Assembly: GCA_964401355.1 (NCBI GenBank)
Contig: CAYNYJ010000030.1
Coordinates: 1-38,611 of the forward strand
Length of the DNA: 38,611 nucleotides
Reading direction: 5' to 3'
Source: SZUA-152 sp964401355
GTDB taxonomy: Bacteria > Pseudomonadota > Gammaproteobacteria > SZUA-152
A model generated the notes under the pieces. It saw nothing but the letters and a program-made list of their open reading frames with translations. It had not been told where the DNA came from and searched no databases. The translations under genes and the position numbers were made by a program. Shown here piece by piece: positions 26,508-36,062 of this stretch; the stretch's first letter is position 1, and every line of letters begins with the position of its first letter.

Positions 26508-27101
26508 TCAAACAGTAAGTTTATGCACTTGTTTAAGTGTGGCGACTACATCGAGCACCGCTAGCCCATCCAACCCAAATGGCTTCAGCGATAAATCAGC
26601 GTCTTCTGATGTGGCGGTAAGGAAGCGTTGTAAATCCTCTGCTACAACCTCGGGCAGATCAATCCGTTGTTCTGGAGAAATAATTTGAAATAAACGAAAC
26701 ACATCATTCTTGTGCTTTTTAATATCTCTTGCATCGACCGCCTCACCAGCACTTAAACGCTCATTAAGATCTAGCCAAGCTTTGGCCTTCAAAGGAATCA
26801 GGCACATCTGAGTTACAACCGATACACCTTCTATCTCGATTTTGTGCTGATGTAGGTACTGATAATAGTCCCCACCCAGAAGGATAGCCGACAGGCTATC
26901 AATATCTTCTGATATCGGAATCGGCGTTAAATGGCTGTCATCACCTAGCTCCATTGTGTCAGGAGTCCGGGAGAACAATTCCAGCATAAACGGATAATTC
27001 TTATTTTTAGGCTGATTGAATCGGTAAAAGATTTTCTTACCCAGAGATGATCCCGGCCACGAATGGCTACACAAGATGCTCAGCGGCAAACATATTGCCA
27101 A
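26508..27101 (-). pseudogene. AbiEii/AbiGii-like nucleotidyltransferase toxin, N-terminally truncated
   Basis: Residues from about 27 onward (IFYRFNQPK, FMLELFSR, HLTPIPISED, LIPLKAKAWLDL, ARDIKKHKNDVFRLF) resemble the C-terminal part of AbiEii-like nucleotidyltransferases, including the lysine/aspartate helix that contacts nucleotide. The first 23-25 residues (MAICLPLSIL...) look like antisense of another gene and are not part of the family. The G[GS]...DxD catalytic region is missing. No antitoxin partner is seen. Low family certainty; I assign it from the general pattern, not from a search. Confidence 0.45.
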
Positions 27102-27219
27102 ACAGCTTGTGTCTGAGATTTATGAAGCCTTGGAAATCAACGGCGACCTGCCTAAAACATGGCACGACGTTAAGCATACGACCTTTAAGAAGATATTTGA
27201 TAAAAAACCAGAGCAATAA
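27028..27219 (+). pseudogene. Remnant of an unidentified coding region
   Basis: An open frame on the plus strand (KIFLPRDDPGHEWLHKML, then HIAKQLVSEIYEALEING, LPKTWHDVKH, TTFKKIFDKKPEQ) ends in TAA at 27217. It has protein-like composition and no start codon. It overlaps the 5' end of the minus-strand AbiEii-like frame, so a rearrangement joint likely lies near 27028. I cannot assign a family. Confidence 0.4.
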
Positions 27220-27354
27220 ATCTAGCTCTAGCAGAGCTCACAGGCTAGGCTGGTTCCAACCCTAAGAGCTCCCGCTGTAATATCAATTGTCAGATAGGGG
27301 GTTTAGTCGAATACATTCCTGAACAACAAGAATAAATAACTGGAAGCCCACCCA

Positions 27355-29832
27355 ATGAGCGAAACCCCCAACAACCTCGCGGCCTACATCTGGTCCCTGG
27401 CCGATCTGCTGCGTGGTGACTTCAAACAAAGCCAGTATGGCCGCGTGATCCTTCCCTTTACGCTGTTGCGCCGTATGGAATGCGTACTCGAAGAAAGCAA
27501 AGAGGCGGTGCTGGCCGAGTATGAAAAAGTCCTCAAACGTGAATTGCCGGAAGAGGCGCAGGAGAAGCTGCTACTGCGTGTCACCAATGGGCTGTCATTC
27601 TTCAATACCTCCAAGATGGATCTCTCCAAACTGGGCGAGTCCGGTATCAAAGATAATCTCGAATCTTATCTTCAGGGTTTCTCCAAAGATGCCCGTGATA
27701 TCTTCGAGCACTTCAAGTTCAGTGAATTCATCGGCCAGCTCAACGACGCCAATCTGCTCTACAAAATTGTGCAAAAGGTCAGGCAGACCGATCTCAGCCC
27801 CAAAGCCATTTCTAACCACGATATGGGCAAGGTGTTTGAAGAGCTGATCCGCCGCTTTGCGGAAAGCTCCAACGAAACCGCCGGGGAGCACTTCACCCCG
27901 CGTGACATCGTGCACCTCACCACCTCGCTGGTGTTTTTGGAGGACGACGAAGCACTCACCGGCGAAGGCATTATCCGCACCATTTACGACCCCACCGCAG
28001 GCACCGGCGGCTTCCTTTCCGAGGGCATGGAATATGTCGAGGCGCTCAACCCCCAGGCCGTGATGCGCGCCTACGGACAGGAATTGAATCCGGAAAGTTA
28101 CGCCATCTGCAAGGCCGACATGCTCATCAAAGGGCAGGAGGTCGACCGAATTAAACTGGGCAACACCCTCTCCAATGACCAGCTCTATGCGGACAAATTT
28201 GACTACATGCTGTCCAATCCTCCTTTTGGCGTGGACTGGAAAAAGATCGAAGGCGATATTAAAGACGAACACAGCCTGAAAGGTTTTGAAGGTCGCTTCG
28301 GCCCTGGTCTGCCGCGCGTCTCCGACGGTTCGTTGCTGTTTCTGATGCACCTGATCAGCAAATTACGACCGGCAGGAAGCCGAAGTGCCACGGGAGAGAG
28401 GACGTCAGGAGTGGCCGGGATGCCCTTAGAGAACGGCGGCCGTATCGGCATCATTCTCAACGGCTCCCCGCTGTTTACCGGCGGAGCCGGTTCCGGCGAG
28501 TCAGAAATCCGTCGCTATATTTTGGAGGCCGATCTGCTCGAAGCCATTATCGCCTTGCCTACCGACATGTTTTACAACACCGGCATCGCCACCTATGTCT
28601 GGGTGCTCTCCAATAAAAAGGCCAAACAACGTAAAGGAAAAGTACAGCTGATTAACGGCGTTAACCTCTGCGGCAAAATGCGCAAATCCCTCGGCTCCAA
28701 GCGCAAGGTGATGGATGACGAAGACATCGCCACCATCACCCGCAGCTTCGGTGCCTTTGAAGTGGTTGATGCCCGCGAGCTAAACAAACCTGCCGAACAG
28801 AAAAGCAATCGCGGCCGCCAGTCGGCCAATCCCAAAGTAGAAGCACCGAAGACCTTCTCCAGCAAAATCTTCGACAGCCACGAATTCGGCTATCGACGCC
28901 TCACCATCGAGCGCCCCCTGCGCGAGTCCTACCAATTCAGTGATGAGCGCATTGCCGAACTGCGCTTCGCGCCCAAGCCGCTAAATGCAGTAATGAAATG
29001 GGTTTATGAACACTTTGGACAGAACGGTGAACACGCTTGGTCAGACAAGGTGAATGATTCTTCCACGGGAGGAATAAGAGAAGGTGCCCTGGGGCAAGAT
29101 GCTGGCTGCAAACGCTATGGCGACTTGCGTGAACACGAAGAGAAGATTCGCCAGCACATAAAAAGCCACTTCAGCGAGCTGAAAGAAAAACACATCAAAG
29201 ACCTGCTTAACAGAAAAACCTGGCTGACCCAAAAGACCACCCTGCTCAAAGCCAAACAATTACAGCAAGCCGCCCCACAAACTGCACTACAAGGAATGGG
29301 CAGCGAACAGCACGACGACATAAATGGCTATGAGGCCGCGATAAAGGCTGGCTGCAAGGCGCAAGGCATCACGCTGGATGCCAAAGAGAAAAAACAGATC
29401 ACCGCCGCCGTTAGCTGGAAGAATCCTGAAGCAGAAAAGGTAATTAAGAAGACTCACAAAAACAGTAAGCCTTCTCCTGTTTATGGTTTGTTTGAGGTGG
29501 TCGGCCCAAAGGGTGAAAAGCAGGTCGTAGAATACAAATCCGATAGCGACCTGCGCGACAATGAAAACGTCGCCCTCGATCCATCAAGAGCCGTCAATAA
29601 AACCAACGAAGCCTACTTCGCCAAAGAAGTGCAGCCCCATGTGCCGGATGCCTGGATCGATAGCAGCAAGAAGGATGCGATAGATGGCGATATCGGTATT
29701 GTCGGTTACGAGATTCCGTTTAACCGCCACTTTTATGTTTATCAGCCGCCGAGGGATTTGGAAGTGATTGATGCCGAGCTGGACAAGGTGAGTGGCGAGA
29801 TTATGGCATTGCTGCAAGAGGTGCATTCCTGA
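27355..29832 (+). CDS. hsdM: Type I restriction-modification methyltransferase subunit
   Basis: An 825-residue adenine methyltransferase subunit. The N-terminal HsdM bundle (YIWSLADLLRGDFKQSQYGR) is followed by the SAM site TAGTGGFL (about residues 214-221) and catalytic NPPFG (288-292). A C-terminal extension of about 300 residues beyond classical HsdM is typical of one large-M type I group. An extra segment at 28371-28430 (PAGSRSATGERTSGVAGMPL) interrupts the usual link before GRIGIILNGSPLF and looks like an in-frame insert. The stop overlaps the hsdS start by one base. Confidence 0.92.
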   Translation: MSETPNNLAAYIWSLADLLRGDFKQSQYGRVILPFTLLRRMECVLEESKEAVLAEYEKVLKRELPEEAQEKLLLRVTNGLSFFNTSKMDLSKLGESGIKDNLESYLQGFSKDARDIFEHFKFSEFIGQLNDANLLYKIVQKVRQTDLSPKAISNHDMGKVFEELIRRFAESSNETAGEHFTPRDIVHLTTSLVFLEDDEALTGEGIIRTIYDPTAGTGGFLSEGMEYVEALNPQAVMRAYGQELNPESYAICKADMLIKGQEVDRIKLGNTLSNDQLYADKFDYMLSNPPFGVDWKKIEGDIKDEHSLKGFEGRFGPGLPRVSDGSLLFLMHLISKLRPAGSRSATGERTSGVAGMPLENGGRIGIILNGSPLFTGGAGSGESEIRRYILEADLLEAIIALPTDMFYNTGIATYVWVLSNKKAKQRKGKVQLINGVNLCGKMRKSLGSKRKVMDDEDIATITRSFGAFEVVDARELNKPAEQKSNRGRQSANPKVEAPKTFSSKIFDSHEFGYRRLTIERPLRESYQFSDERIAELRFAPKPLNAVMKWVYEHFGQNGEHAWSDKVNDSSTGGIREGALGQDAGCKRYGDLREHEEKIRQHIKSHFSELKEKHIKDLLNRKTWLTQKTTLLKAKQLQQAAPQTALQGMGSEQHDDINGYEAAIKAGCKAQGITLDAKEKKQITAAVSWKNPEAEKVIKKTHKNSKPSPVYGLFEVVGPKGEKQVVEYKSDSDLRDNENVALDPSRAVNKTNEAYFAKEVQPHVPDAWIDSSKKDAIDGDIGIVGYEIPFNRHFYVYQPPRDLEVIDAELDKVSGEIMALLQEVHS
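28371..28430 (+). repeat. Short in-frame insert in hsdM
   Basis: About 20 codons (GSRSATGERTSGVAGMPLEN) not expected between the conserved KLRP and GRIGI segments of HsdM. The DNA carries CGTCAGGAGTGGCC at 28403-28416, 11 of 14 bases shared with an insert in hsdR at 35988-36001. The segment keeps the reading frame. The comparison to usual HsdM spacing is from memory. Confidence 0.4.
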
Positions 29833-31160
29833 TGGGGGGGAAGTATCAGGCTTATCCTGAATATAAAAATTCAAGATCTGAATGGATGGGAGGATTTCCT
29901 AGCCATTGGGTTGAAACATCTTTGAAATGGTACTGTGATGTAACAGATGGGAGTCATCACTCCCCTAAAATCAGAAGTAATGGTGAACCGTTCGTATCTG
30001 TAACTGATGTTGGTGTAAATGAAATAAATTTCGAAGATTGCAAGAAAATATCCTATGACGATTACATGCGTCTTGTACAAGAAGGGTGTAAGCCAAAAGT
30101 TGGCGAAGTGTTATTAACAAAGGATGGAACAATTGGTAGAGCAGCCATTGTTAAAGATGACCACCCAGACTTTGTTATATTGTCATCACTGGGATTACTA
30201 TCGCCATCGACAAAGCTCCTTAATTTCTATTTGTATTACTATTTGATTTCTGGCGTGAACGTCGATCAAATGAATAGTTTGATACATGGGTCTGCTCTTA
30301 GAAGAATGACAATTAGTAAAATAGATAATTTGCTGATTATGCTTCCTCCAGTTTCCGAGCAAATGGCGATCGCCAACTTCCTCGACCACGAAACCGCCAA
30401 AATCGACACCCTGATCGAAAAACAACAACAGCTCATCAAACTGCTAAAAGAAAAACGCCAGGCGGTGATTAGCCATGCCGTCACCAAAGGCCTCAATCCC
30501 GATGCCCCCCTGCGCGACTCAGGTGTTGAGTGGTTGGGTGAGGTGCCGGAGCATTGGAAAATAAGCAAGTTTGGATATGTCTCAATGGTAGTTAGAGGTG
30601 GCTCACCGAGGCCCGCAGGTGATCCCTTGTTGTTCAATGGAGATTATTCCCCTTGGGTAACTGTTGCTGAAATTACAAAAGATGATGAGATATACCTAAC
30701 TGAAACAGAAACATTTTTAACAAAAAAGGGAAGTGACCAATGTAGAGTGTTCTCTATGGGAACATTGCTTATATCAAATAGTGGTGCGACATTGGGTGTG
30801 CCAAAAATTTTAAAAATTGATGCAAACGCAAACGATGGTGTGGTTGGCTTTGAAAGCCTAGCGTTGAATCATGAGTTTGCTTATTACTATTTATCTACGT
30901 TGACGGAAGATATCAGGGAAAGAGTCAAGCAGGGGTCTGGGCAGCCGAACTTAAATACAGACATTGTTAAAGATATTTTTGTACCTATACCGCCAGAGAA
31001 TGAGGTGGAGATAATAGTAGCTGATATACGTGGGAAGAGAGAACAATATAAAGTTCTGACAGAGAAAGCGGTAAGGGGTATTGGGCTGCTAAAAGAACGC
31101 CGCACAGCCCTAATCTCCGCTGCCGTCACAGGCAAGATCGATGTCCGCGATTGGGCATAA
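29832..31160 (+). CDS. hsdS: Type I restriction-modification specificity subunit
   Basis: A 442-residue subunit that sets the DNA target. Two variable target-recognition domains (about nt 29880-30350 and 30570-31010) alternate with conserved coiled-coil spacers: one around NFLDHETAKIDTLIEKQQQL and a C-terminal one around GLLKERRTALISAAVTGKID. The recognition domains are visibly more AT-rich than the spacers, as expected for segments exchanged by recombination. It starts one base inside the hsdM stop. Complete; the target sequence cannot be predicted from this reading. Confidence 0.9.
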   Translation: MGGKYQAYPEYKNSRSEWMGGFPSHWVETSLKWYCDVTDGSHHSPKIRSNGEPFVSVTDVGVNEINFEDCKKISYDDYMRLVQEGCKPKVGEVLLTKDGTIGRAAIVKDDHPDFVILSSLGLLSPSTKLLNFYLYYYLISGVNVDQMNSLIHGSALRRMTISKIDNLLIMLPPVSEQMAIANFLDHETAKIDTLIEKQQQLIKLLKEKRQAVISHAVTKGLNPDAPLRDSGVEWLGEVPEHWKISKFGYVSMVVRGGSPRPAGDPLLFNGDYSPWVTVAEITKDDEIYLTETETFLTKKGSDQCRVFSMGTLLISNSGATLGVPKILKIDANANDGVVGFESLALNHEFAYYYLSTLTEDIRERVKQGSGQPNLNTDIVKDIFVPIPPENEVEIIVADIRGKREQYKVLTEKAVRGIGLLKERRTALISAAVTGKIDVRDWA

Positions 31161-31175
31161 GCACCAAAGGAAAGC

Positions 31176-31940
31176 ATGATGGCAAGTAAAAAAACAATGA
31201 GTGACTACATTGTTTATGTGGATGAGAGTGGCGATCACAGTCTGAGCAGTATCAATCCACAATACCCGGTGTTTGTACTGGCCTTTTGCATCTTTCATAA
31301 AAGGCACTATGCCGAGGCTGTTGTGCCGGCGTTGACGCGATTTAAGTTCAAGCACTTTGGTCACGACATGTTGGTGCTGCATGAGCACGATATCCGCAAG
31401 GAAGAGAATGGCTTTTGTTTTGTTAATCGCGCTGCTAAGCAGGCCTTTATGGCAGAGCTGGGTGAGATTATTGAGGAAAACAATTTTATTATCATTAGCG
31501 TGGCTATCGACAAGGCCAGGCTGGCATCGCAGTACCAGGCCCCAGGCAACCCTTACCATATCGCGCTCAAGTTCTGTCTTGAAAGGCTTCATTATTTTCT
31601 AAAAGAGAAACAGCAACACGCGCTCCAAACCCATGTGGTGGTGGAGAATCGGGGCAAAAAAGAGGATAACGAGCTGGAACTGGAGTTTCGTAGAATTTGT
31701 GACGGACAGAATGGGCCAGGTAAGTCACTGCCCTTTGAACTGATCTTTGCTGATAAGAGAACCAATTCGCTGGGTTTACAGTTGGCCGACCTGGTGGCGC
31801 GACCGATTGGGCTGAACATAATCCGGCCTGAGCAAGAGAACAAAGCGTTTGAGATATTGGAGAGGAAGCTATACAGCAAGAACGGCAGGGAGGGTGCGGG
31901 GACGGGTTATCAGGGGTATGGATTAAAATGCTTCCCCTAA
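31176..31940 (+). CDS. DUF3800 domain protein
   Basis: A 254-residue protein with the DUF3800 start IVYVDESGDHS, a likely metal-binding aspartate, and a late conserved LQLADLVARPIG segment. The family has an RNase H-like fold in predictions and is common in phages and defence islands; activity is unproven. It follows hsdS by 15 bases, so it is probably cotranscribed with the restriction genes. Start at 31176 (ATGATG, either ATG possible). An internally deleted second copy lies at 33181. No function is assigned. Confidence 0.8.
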   Translation: MMASKKTMSDYIVYVDESGDHSLSSINPQYPVFVLAFCIFHKRHYAEAVVPALTRFKFKHFGHDMLVLHEHDIRKEENGFCFVNRAAKQAFMAELGEIIEENNFIIISVAIDKARLASQYQAPGNPYHIALKFCLERLHYFLKEKQQHALQTHVVVENRGKKEDNELELEFRRICDGQNGPGKSLPFELIFADKRTNSLGLQLADLVARPIGLNIIRPEQENKAFEILERKLYSKNGREGAGTGYQGYGLKCFP

Positions 31941-32163
31941 CCCTAAAGGATAAGTGCCGTGACGAAATCAATTTCTACGGTACTAGAAAAGCGAAAGGCC
32001 CCGATGATCACACCGAAGCCCAGACGCCGATCGGGAACCCCCAATCCATTTGCGTAGAGTTTAGACCATTTGAAACATATTTGGCAAACACATACCCCAA
32101 ACCCCCACAACAAACCAACAAGGAAGTCGCCGCAGGGTGATACACCCCGCTAGGGAATTTATG

Positions 32164-33162
32164 ATGGCTAACAACGATAAACAATTTCTGATCTATGAGT
32201 CTGACAGTGGTGCCATTGAGGTGCAGCTTGAGGGGGATACAGTATGGCTTAGTCAGCGTGAAATCTCCCAGGTTTTTGGCACGGAAGTTCCGGCCATAAG
32301 CAAACATGTCAGTAACATATTGAATGAAAAGGAGTTAGAGCCTAAGGCAACTGTTTCCAAAATGGAAAGAGTTCAGCAGGAAGGGACGCGACAGGTGCGC
32401 CGGAATGTGGACGTTTACAACCTGGATATGATTCTTTCGATTGGTTATCGGGTAAATTCCAGTCGTGCCACACGCTTCCGTCAATGGGCAACTGCCCGCT
32501 TGAAAGAGCACCTAGTTCATGGGTATACCCTCAATCGACAGCGCTTCGAGGCCAACACAAAAGAGCTGGAAGCGGCACTGGTTCTGATACGTAAAACGGC
32601 TCAAAGCCCCGCCTTGCAGATGGAGGCTGGACGGGGGCTGGTGGATATTGCCACGGGCTATGCGCAAACTTTTCTCTTGCTGCAACGCTATGATGAAGGC
32701 TTGCTCACTGAGCCACCTGCTGAGGCGGGCGGTGTGCTGCCTTCTCTGGATGAGGTGCGTTTTTCACTGGGGGAATTAAAGGCTGACTTGATGGCGCGCA
32801 AGGAGGCGACGGAGTTGTTTGCGCTGGAGCGCGAAGCCGGGCTGGCATCATTGTTGGGGAATCTGGAGCAATCGGTGTTTGGTGAGCCTGCCTATCCGTC
32901 TATTGAATCCAAGGCTGCTCATTTGCTGTATTTTGTGGTGAAAAACCATCCCTTTTCCGATGGCAATAAACGCAGCGCGGCGTTTTTGTTTGTGGATTTT
33001 CTGAATCGTAATGACCGTTTGCTGGATGACGTTGGCCAACCTGTGATTAATGATGTGGGTCTGGCGGCGTTGACTTTGTTAGTGGCTGAATCAGACCCGG
33101 CACAGAAAGAGACGATGATTCGTTTGATTATGAATATGCTGGCCAAGGACATGATGGAATAA
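32164..33162 (+). CDS. RhuM-Fic fusion protein
   Basis: A 332-residue protein. The N-terminal half (about 1-130: GAIEVQLEGDTVWLSQREIS, YNLDMILSIGYRVNS, FRQWATARLKEHL) is a RhuM-type domain, a helix-turn-helix-like region of unknown role. The C-terminal half has the Fic active motif HPFSDGNKR with catalytic His262, so it could transfer AMP or another nucleotide group to a protein. I see no clear inhibitory (S/T)xxxE(G/N) helix. Start at 32164 gives AGGGA with seven bases of spacing; 32161 or a GTG at 32137 are alternatives. It sits within the type I locus between hsdS and hsdR. Confidence 0.82.
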   Translation: MANNDKQFLIYESDSGAIEVQLEGDTVWLSQREISQVFGTEVPAISKHVSNILNEKELEPKATVSKMERVQQEGTRQVRRNVDVYNLDMILSIGYRVNSSRATRFRQWATARLKEHLVHGYTLNRQRFEANTKELEAALVLIRKTAQSPALQMEAGRGLVDIATGYAQTFLLLQRYDEGLLTEPPAEAGGVLPSLDEVRFSLGELKADLMARKEATELFALEREAGLASLLGNLEQSVFGEPAYPSIESKAAHLLYFVVKNHPFSDGNKRSAAFLFVDFLNRNDRLLDDVGQPVINDVGLAALTLLVAESDPAQKETMIRLIMNMLAKDMME

Positions 33163-33180
33163 CGTATGGGTAGCAACATA

Positions 33181-33342
33181 ATGGCAAGTGAACAAGTAAT
33201 GAGTGACTACATTGTTTATGTGGATGAGAGCGGCGATCACAGCTTGAGCAGGAGAACAAAGCATTTGAGATATATTTGGCAAACACACGCCTCAAATCTC
33301 CACATAGGATTGTATCGTTCTCACGCTGGAGGGTGGGAATGA
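33181..33342 (+). pseudogene. Deleted second copy of the DUF3800 gene
   Basis: Begins MASEQVMSDYIVYVDESGDH, nearly the same as the gene at 31176. At the TGAGCA corresponding to 31243-31248 in the full copy it jumps to the TGAGCA at 31829-31834, removing 586 bases and shifting frame. A second join brings in the sequence ATATTTGGCAAACACA found at 32077 downstream of the full copy. So this is a doubly deleted duplicate on the other side of the RhuM-Fic gene. The last residues come from a short hairpin repeat. Confidence 0.75.
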
Positions 33343-33772
33343 CATAATGCGCAGATACATACTAAGTAGGGCTTAGCTTTATTTCATTTCAACGTGGGTT
33401 TTGACAAGGATGTTATTGTAACTGATTGATGATTATAGTTTTTCTTATTTCATTGTGACCGGAAGCTAAGGGAAAACGTGGTTAAACAATACGCACGGTA
33501 CGGGAGAAGAGATGTTCAATAAAGCTGGGGGGCTAACGCCGTTATTTGGTTGGCGCTTGATGTCGGTGGTTGAATTTTGTTTGAAGTTTGGCCATGGCTG
33601 GTCGATAATTCTTGGTAACACGCCCGCCAAGCCTCTCAATGATGCTCAAATCGGTGGGTTTTTTTTGCCTGCTGTTTTTGTAAGGCAAGCAGTGAGGGAG
33701 AGCTGGAACAGAAGAGCAATATGCAGAAAATGCATATTGCGGCATTAGAGACATGAAAAACAATAACCCCTC
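33343..33772. other. Non-coding stretch between the Fic region and hsdR
   Basis: Apart from a weak open frame (33512-33748, 78 codons, no ribosome binding site or known motif), I see no gene. The stretch begins just after a hairpin-like repeat (TTCTCACGCTGGAGGGTGGGAA, around 33318) and ends at the perfect inverted repeat at 33773. It may hold the promoter for hsdR but no convincing one is visible. Confidence 0.5.
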
Positions 33773-33846
33773 CCGTCATTCCGGCGAAGGCCGGAATCTA
33801 GTGTTTTCAACGACTTACTGGATTCCGGCCTTCGCCGGAATGACGG
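33773..33846. repeat. Perfect 26-bp inverted repeat (dispersed palindromic repeat)
   Basis: CCGTCATTCCGGCGAAGGCC at the left start and its exact reverse complement at 33821-33846, with a 22-base loop. The arms are 26 bases and perfect. Sequences of this CATTCCGGCGAAGGCCGGAAT type are familiar dispersed repeats in proteobacterial genomes. It lies 27 bases before the hsdR start and could fold in the hsdR leader RNA. Confidence 0.85.
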
Positions 33847-34340
33847 AAATAAAATTAACGGGACAGCACTGATATGAGCAGCAAAGCCACCGAGCTTACC
33901 TTTCAAAACGATATGATCCGGCAGCTGGTCGCCAATGGCTGGACGCTGGGTAAAGCGGAAAACTATAATCGTAAGCTGGCTCTCTATGAGGAAGACGTGC
34001 TGGGTTTTGTAAAGGATACGCAGGATGCCCAGTGGCAGAAGTTCGCTAAACTTTACCCTAACAATCCCGAAAAGAAATTCCTGGAACGTGTCGCCAGCCA
34101 ACTCAACAAGGCCGATCCCAATGCGGCCAATAAAGAAATGCGTACCTTTGGCACTTTGGGTGTATTGCGCCATGAGCTTCGTGATCGCGGCACCCGCTTT
34201 AGTCTTTGCCAGTTCAAACCCGAGCATGATCTGAACCCTGATACTCTGGCTCGTTATGAAAAGAATCGCCTGCGGGTGGTGCCGGAGTTGGTCTATTCAC
34301 CGTGGGCTTCCCCCTCAGCCGAATCCACCCCCTCACCCCC

Positions 34341-34376
34341 AGCCCTCTCCCCAGCCCTCTCCCCAGTCCTCTCCCC
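34341..34376 (+). repeat. Three tandem 12-bp repeats in hsdR
   Basis: AGCCCTCTCCCC twice, then AGTCCTCTCCCC. They are part of an insert that also contains a CCCTC/GAGGG hairpin, similar in style to dispersed CCCTCACCCC-type repeats. A 12-base unit does not alter the frame when its copy number changes, so the frameshift must come from elsewhere in the insert. Confidence 0.8.
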
Positions 34377-35959
34377 AGAGGAGCGAGGGAGAAAAAACTG
34401 CCAAGGCATGGCGTATCGATCTGGTGCTATTTGTGAACGGCCTGCCGGTGGTGACGTTGGAGTTGAAGTCGGAGTTCAAGCAATCGGTAGAGAGCGCCAT
34501 CAAGCAGTACAAGACCACGCGCTTTGCCATCGACCCTGCCACTAAGAAACAGGAACCACTTTTAACCTTCAAGCGCGGTGCACTGGTTCATTTTGCGGTG
34601 AGCCAGTATGAGGTCTACATGGCCACGCGCCTGGAGGGGGATGAGACCTACTTCCTGCCGTTTAATAAAGGCACGAAAGAAGGCGGAGCCGGTAACGACG
34701 TGCCGGAGGATATAAACCAATATGCCACCGATTATCTATGGAACGAGGTGCTGCTGCCCGACAACCTGCTCAATATCCTTGCTCGTTTTGTGCATCTGCA
34801 AATCGAGGAAAAAGAGGATTGGGAGGGACGCAAGTATAAAAAGGAGAGCTTGATCTTCCCCCGTTACCATCAGTGGGATGTGGTTAATAAGTTAGTGAAT
34901 GCAGCGCGCAGCGAAGGCCCCGGCCATAAATACCTGATTCAACACAGCGCGGGTTCTGGTAAATCAAACTCTATCGCCTGGGTGGCTCATCAATTATCTT
35001 CGCTTTACGACAGCGCGGGTAATAAACAGTTTGATTCAGTGATTATCGTCACGGATAGAACGGTGCTGGATGACCAGTTACAAGACACCATTTATCAGTT
35101 CGAGCATGTGGATGGTGTGGTGGGCCGTATTAATAAAAAAGAGGGCGACGGCTCCAAGTCAGAAAAACTGGCCGCGGCTTTGGAAGGTTCACAACCCATC
35201 ATTATCGTGACCATTCAAACCTTTCCTTATGTATTAAAAGCCATAGAGAACAGTGTCAGTTTAAAAGAGCGCCACTATGCCATCATCGCAGACGAGGCCC
35301 ATTCCTCTCAGACCGGATCTACTGCGCGTCAGTTAAAAGAAGTTTTAATGATTGATGGGCAGGATGATGTGGAGGAGCTGGGGACGGAGGACATTCTGGA
35401 TGCTGCCGTTGCCTCACGCCGCGCCACCAAGAATCTAAGTTTCTTTGCCTTTACCGCCACACCCAAAACTAAAACATTAGAATTGTTTGGTCGTACCCCA
35501 AACCCTGATGAGCCTCCCTCTAAAACCAATAAGCCTGAGTCCTATCATGTGTACAGCATGCGCCAGGCCATTGAAGAAGGCTTTATTCTGGATGTGTTGA
35601 AAAACTACACCAATTATAAAGTGGCCTATAATCTGGCGCAGAAAATTAAAGCAAGCGATCAGGAAGTTGAGAGTAAAAAAGCCAAGGTTAAACTCAACCA
35701 GTGGGTGCGTCTGCATGATTACAACATCGCCCAAAAAGTACAGGTGATTGTTGAACACTTCAAAGACAATGTGATGGGGCTATTAGGTGGTCATGCGAAG
35801 GCGATGGTAGTGACGTCTTCCCGCAAGGAGGCCGTACGTTTTAAGTTGGGCTTCGATAAATATATTGCTCAAAAAACGAGTGAGCCAGGTTACCAGAAAC
35901 TTTATGCGATGGTGTCATTTTCTGGTGAAGTGGAGTTTGACGAAAAAGATGCCATACAT

Positions 35960-36062
35960 GGATGTACCAATGTCGAGGGAGGCAGGGCGCCAGGAGCGAC
36001 CCCAAATGTCGAAGGGCTGCTCGGTGACGACTACAAGGATGTAGGAGGTAGAGCAACGCATG
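35960..36062 (+). repeat. Second insert in hsdR (in frame)
   Basis: Codons from about HGCTNVEGGRAPGATPNVEG to GGRATHGAV do not fit the usual HsdR sequence between EKDAI and VAEKFTE. The DNA contains a direct repeat (AATGTCGAGGG at 35969 and AATGTCGAAGGG at about 36005) and CGCCAGGAGCGACC (35988-36001), which resembles the insert in hsdM. It keeps the frame. Boundaries are approximate. Confidence 0.45.

Noticed and set aside
27595..28350. A 251-codon minus-strand frame inside hsdM.
   Set aside because: Opposite strand of conserved hsdM motifs; no ribosome site and no recognisable family.
31928..32140. A 70-codon frame overlapping the end of the DUF3800 gene.
   Set aside because: No ribosome site or known motif; possibly the former C-terminus of the DUF3800 protein, but I cannot show it.
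33512..33748. A 78-codon frame in the gap before hsdR.
   Set aside because: No ribosome site, no family and it ends next to a dispersed repeat; probably chance.
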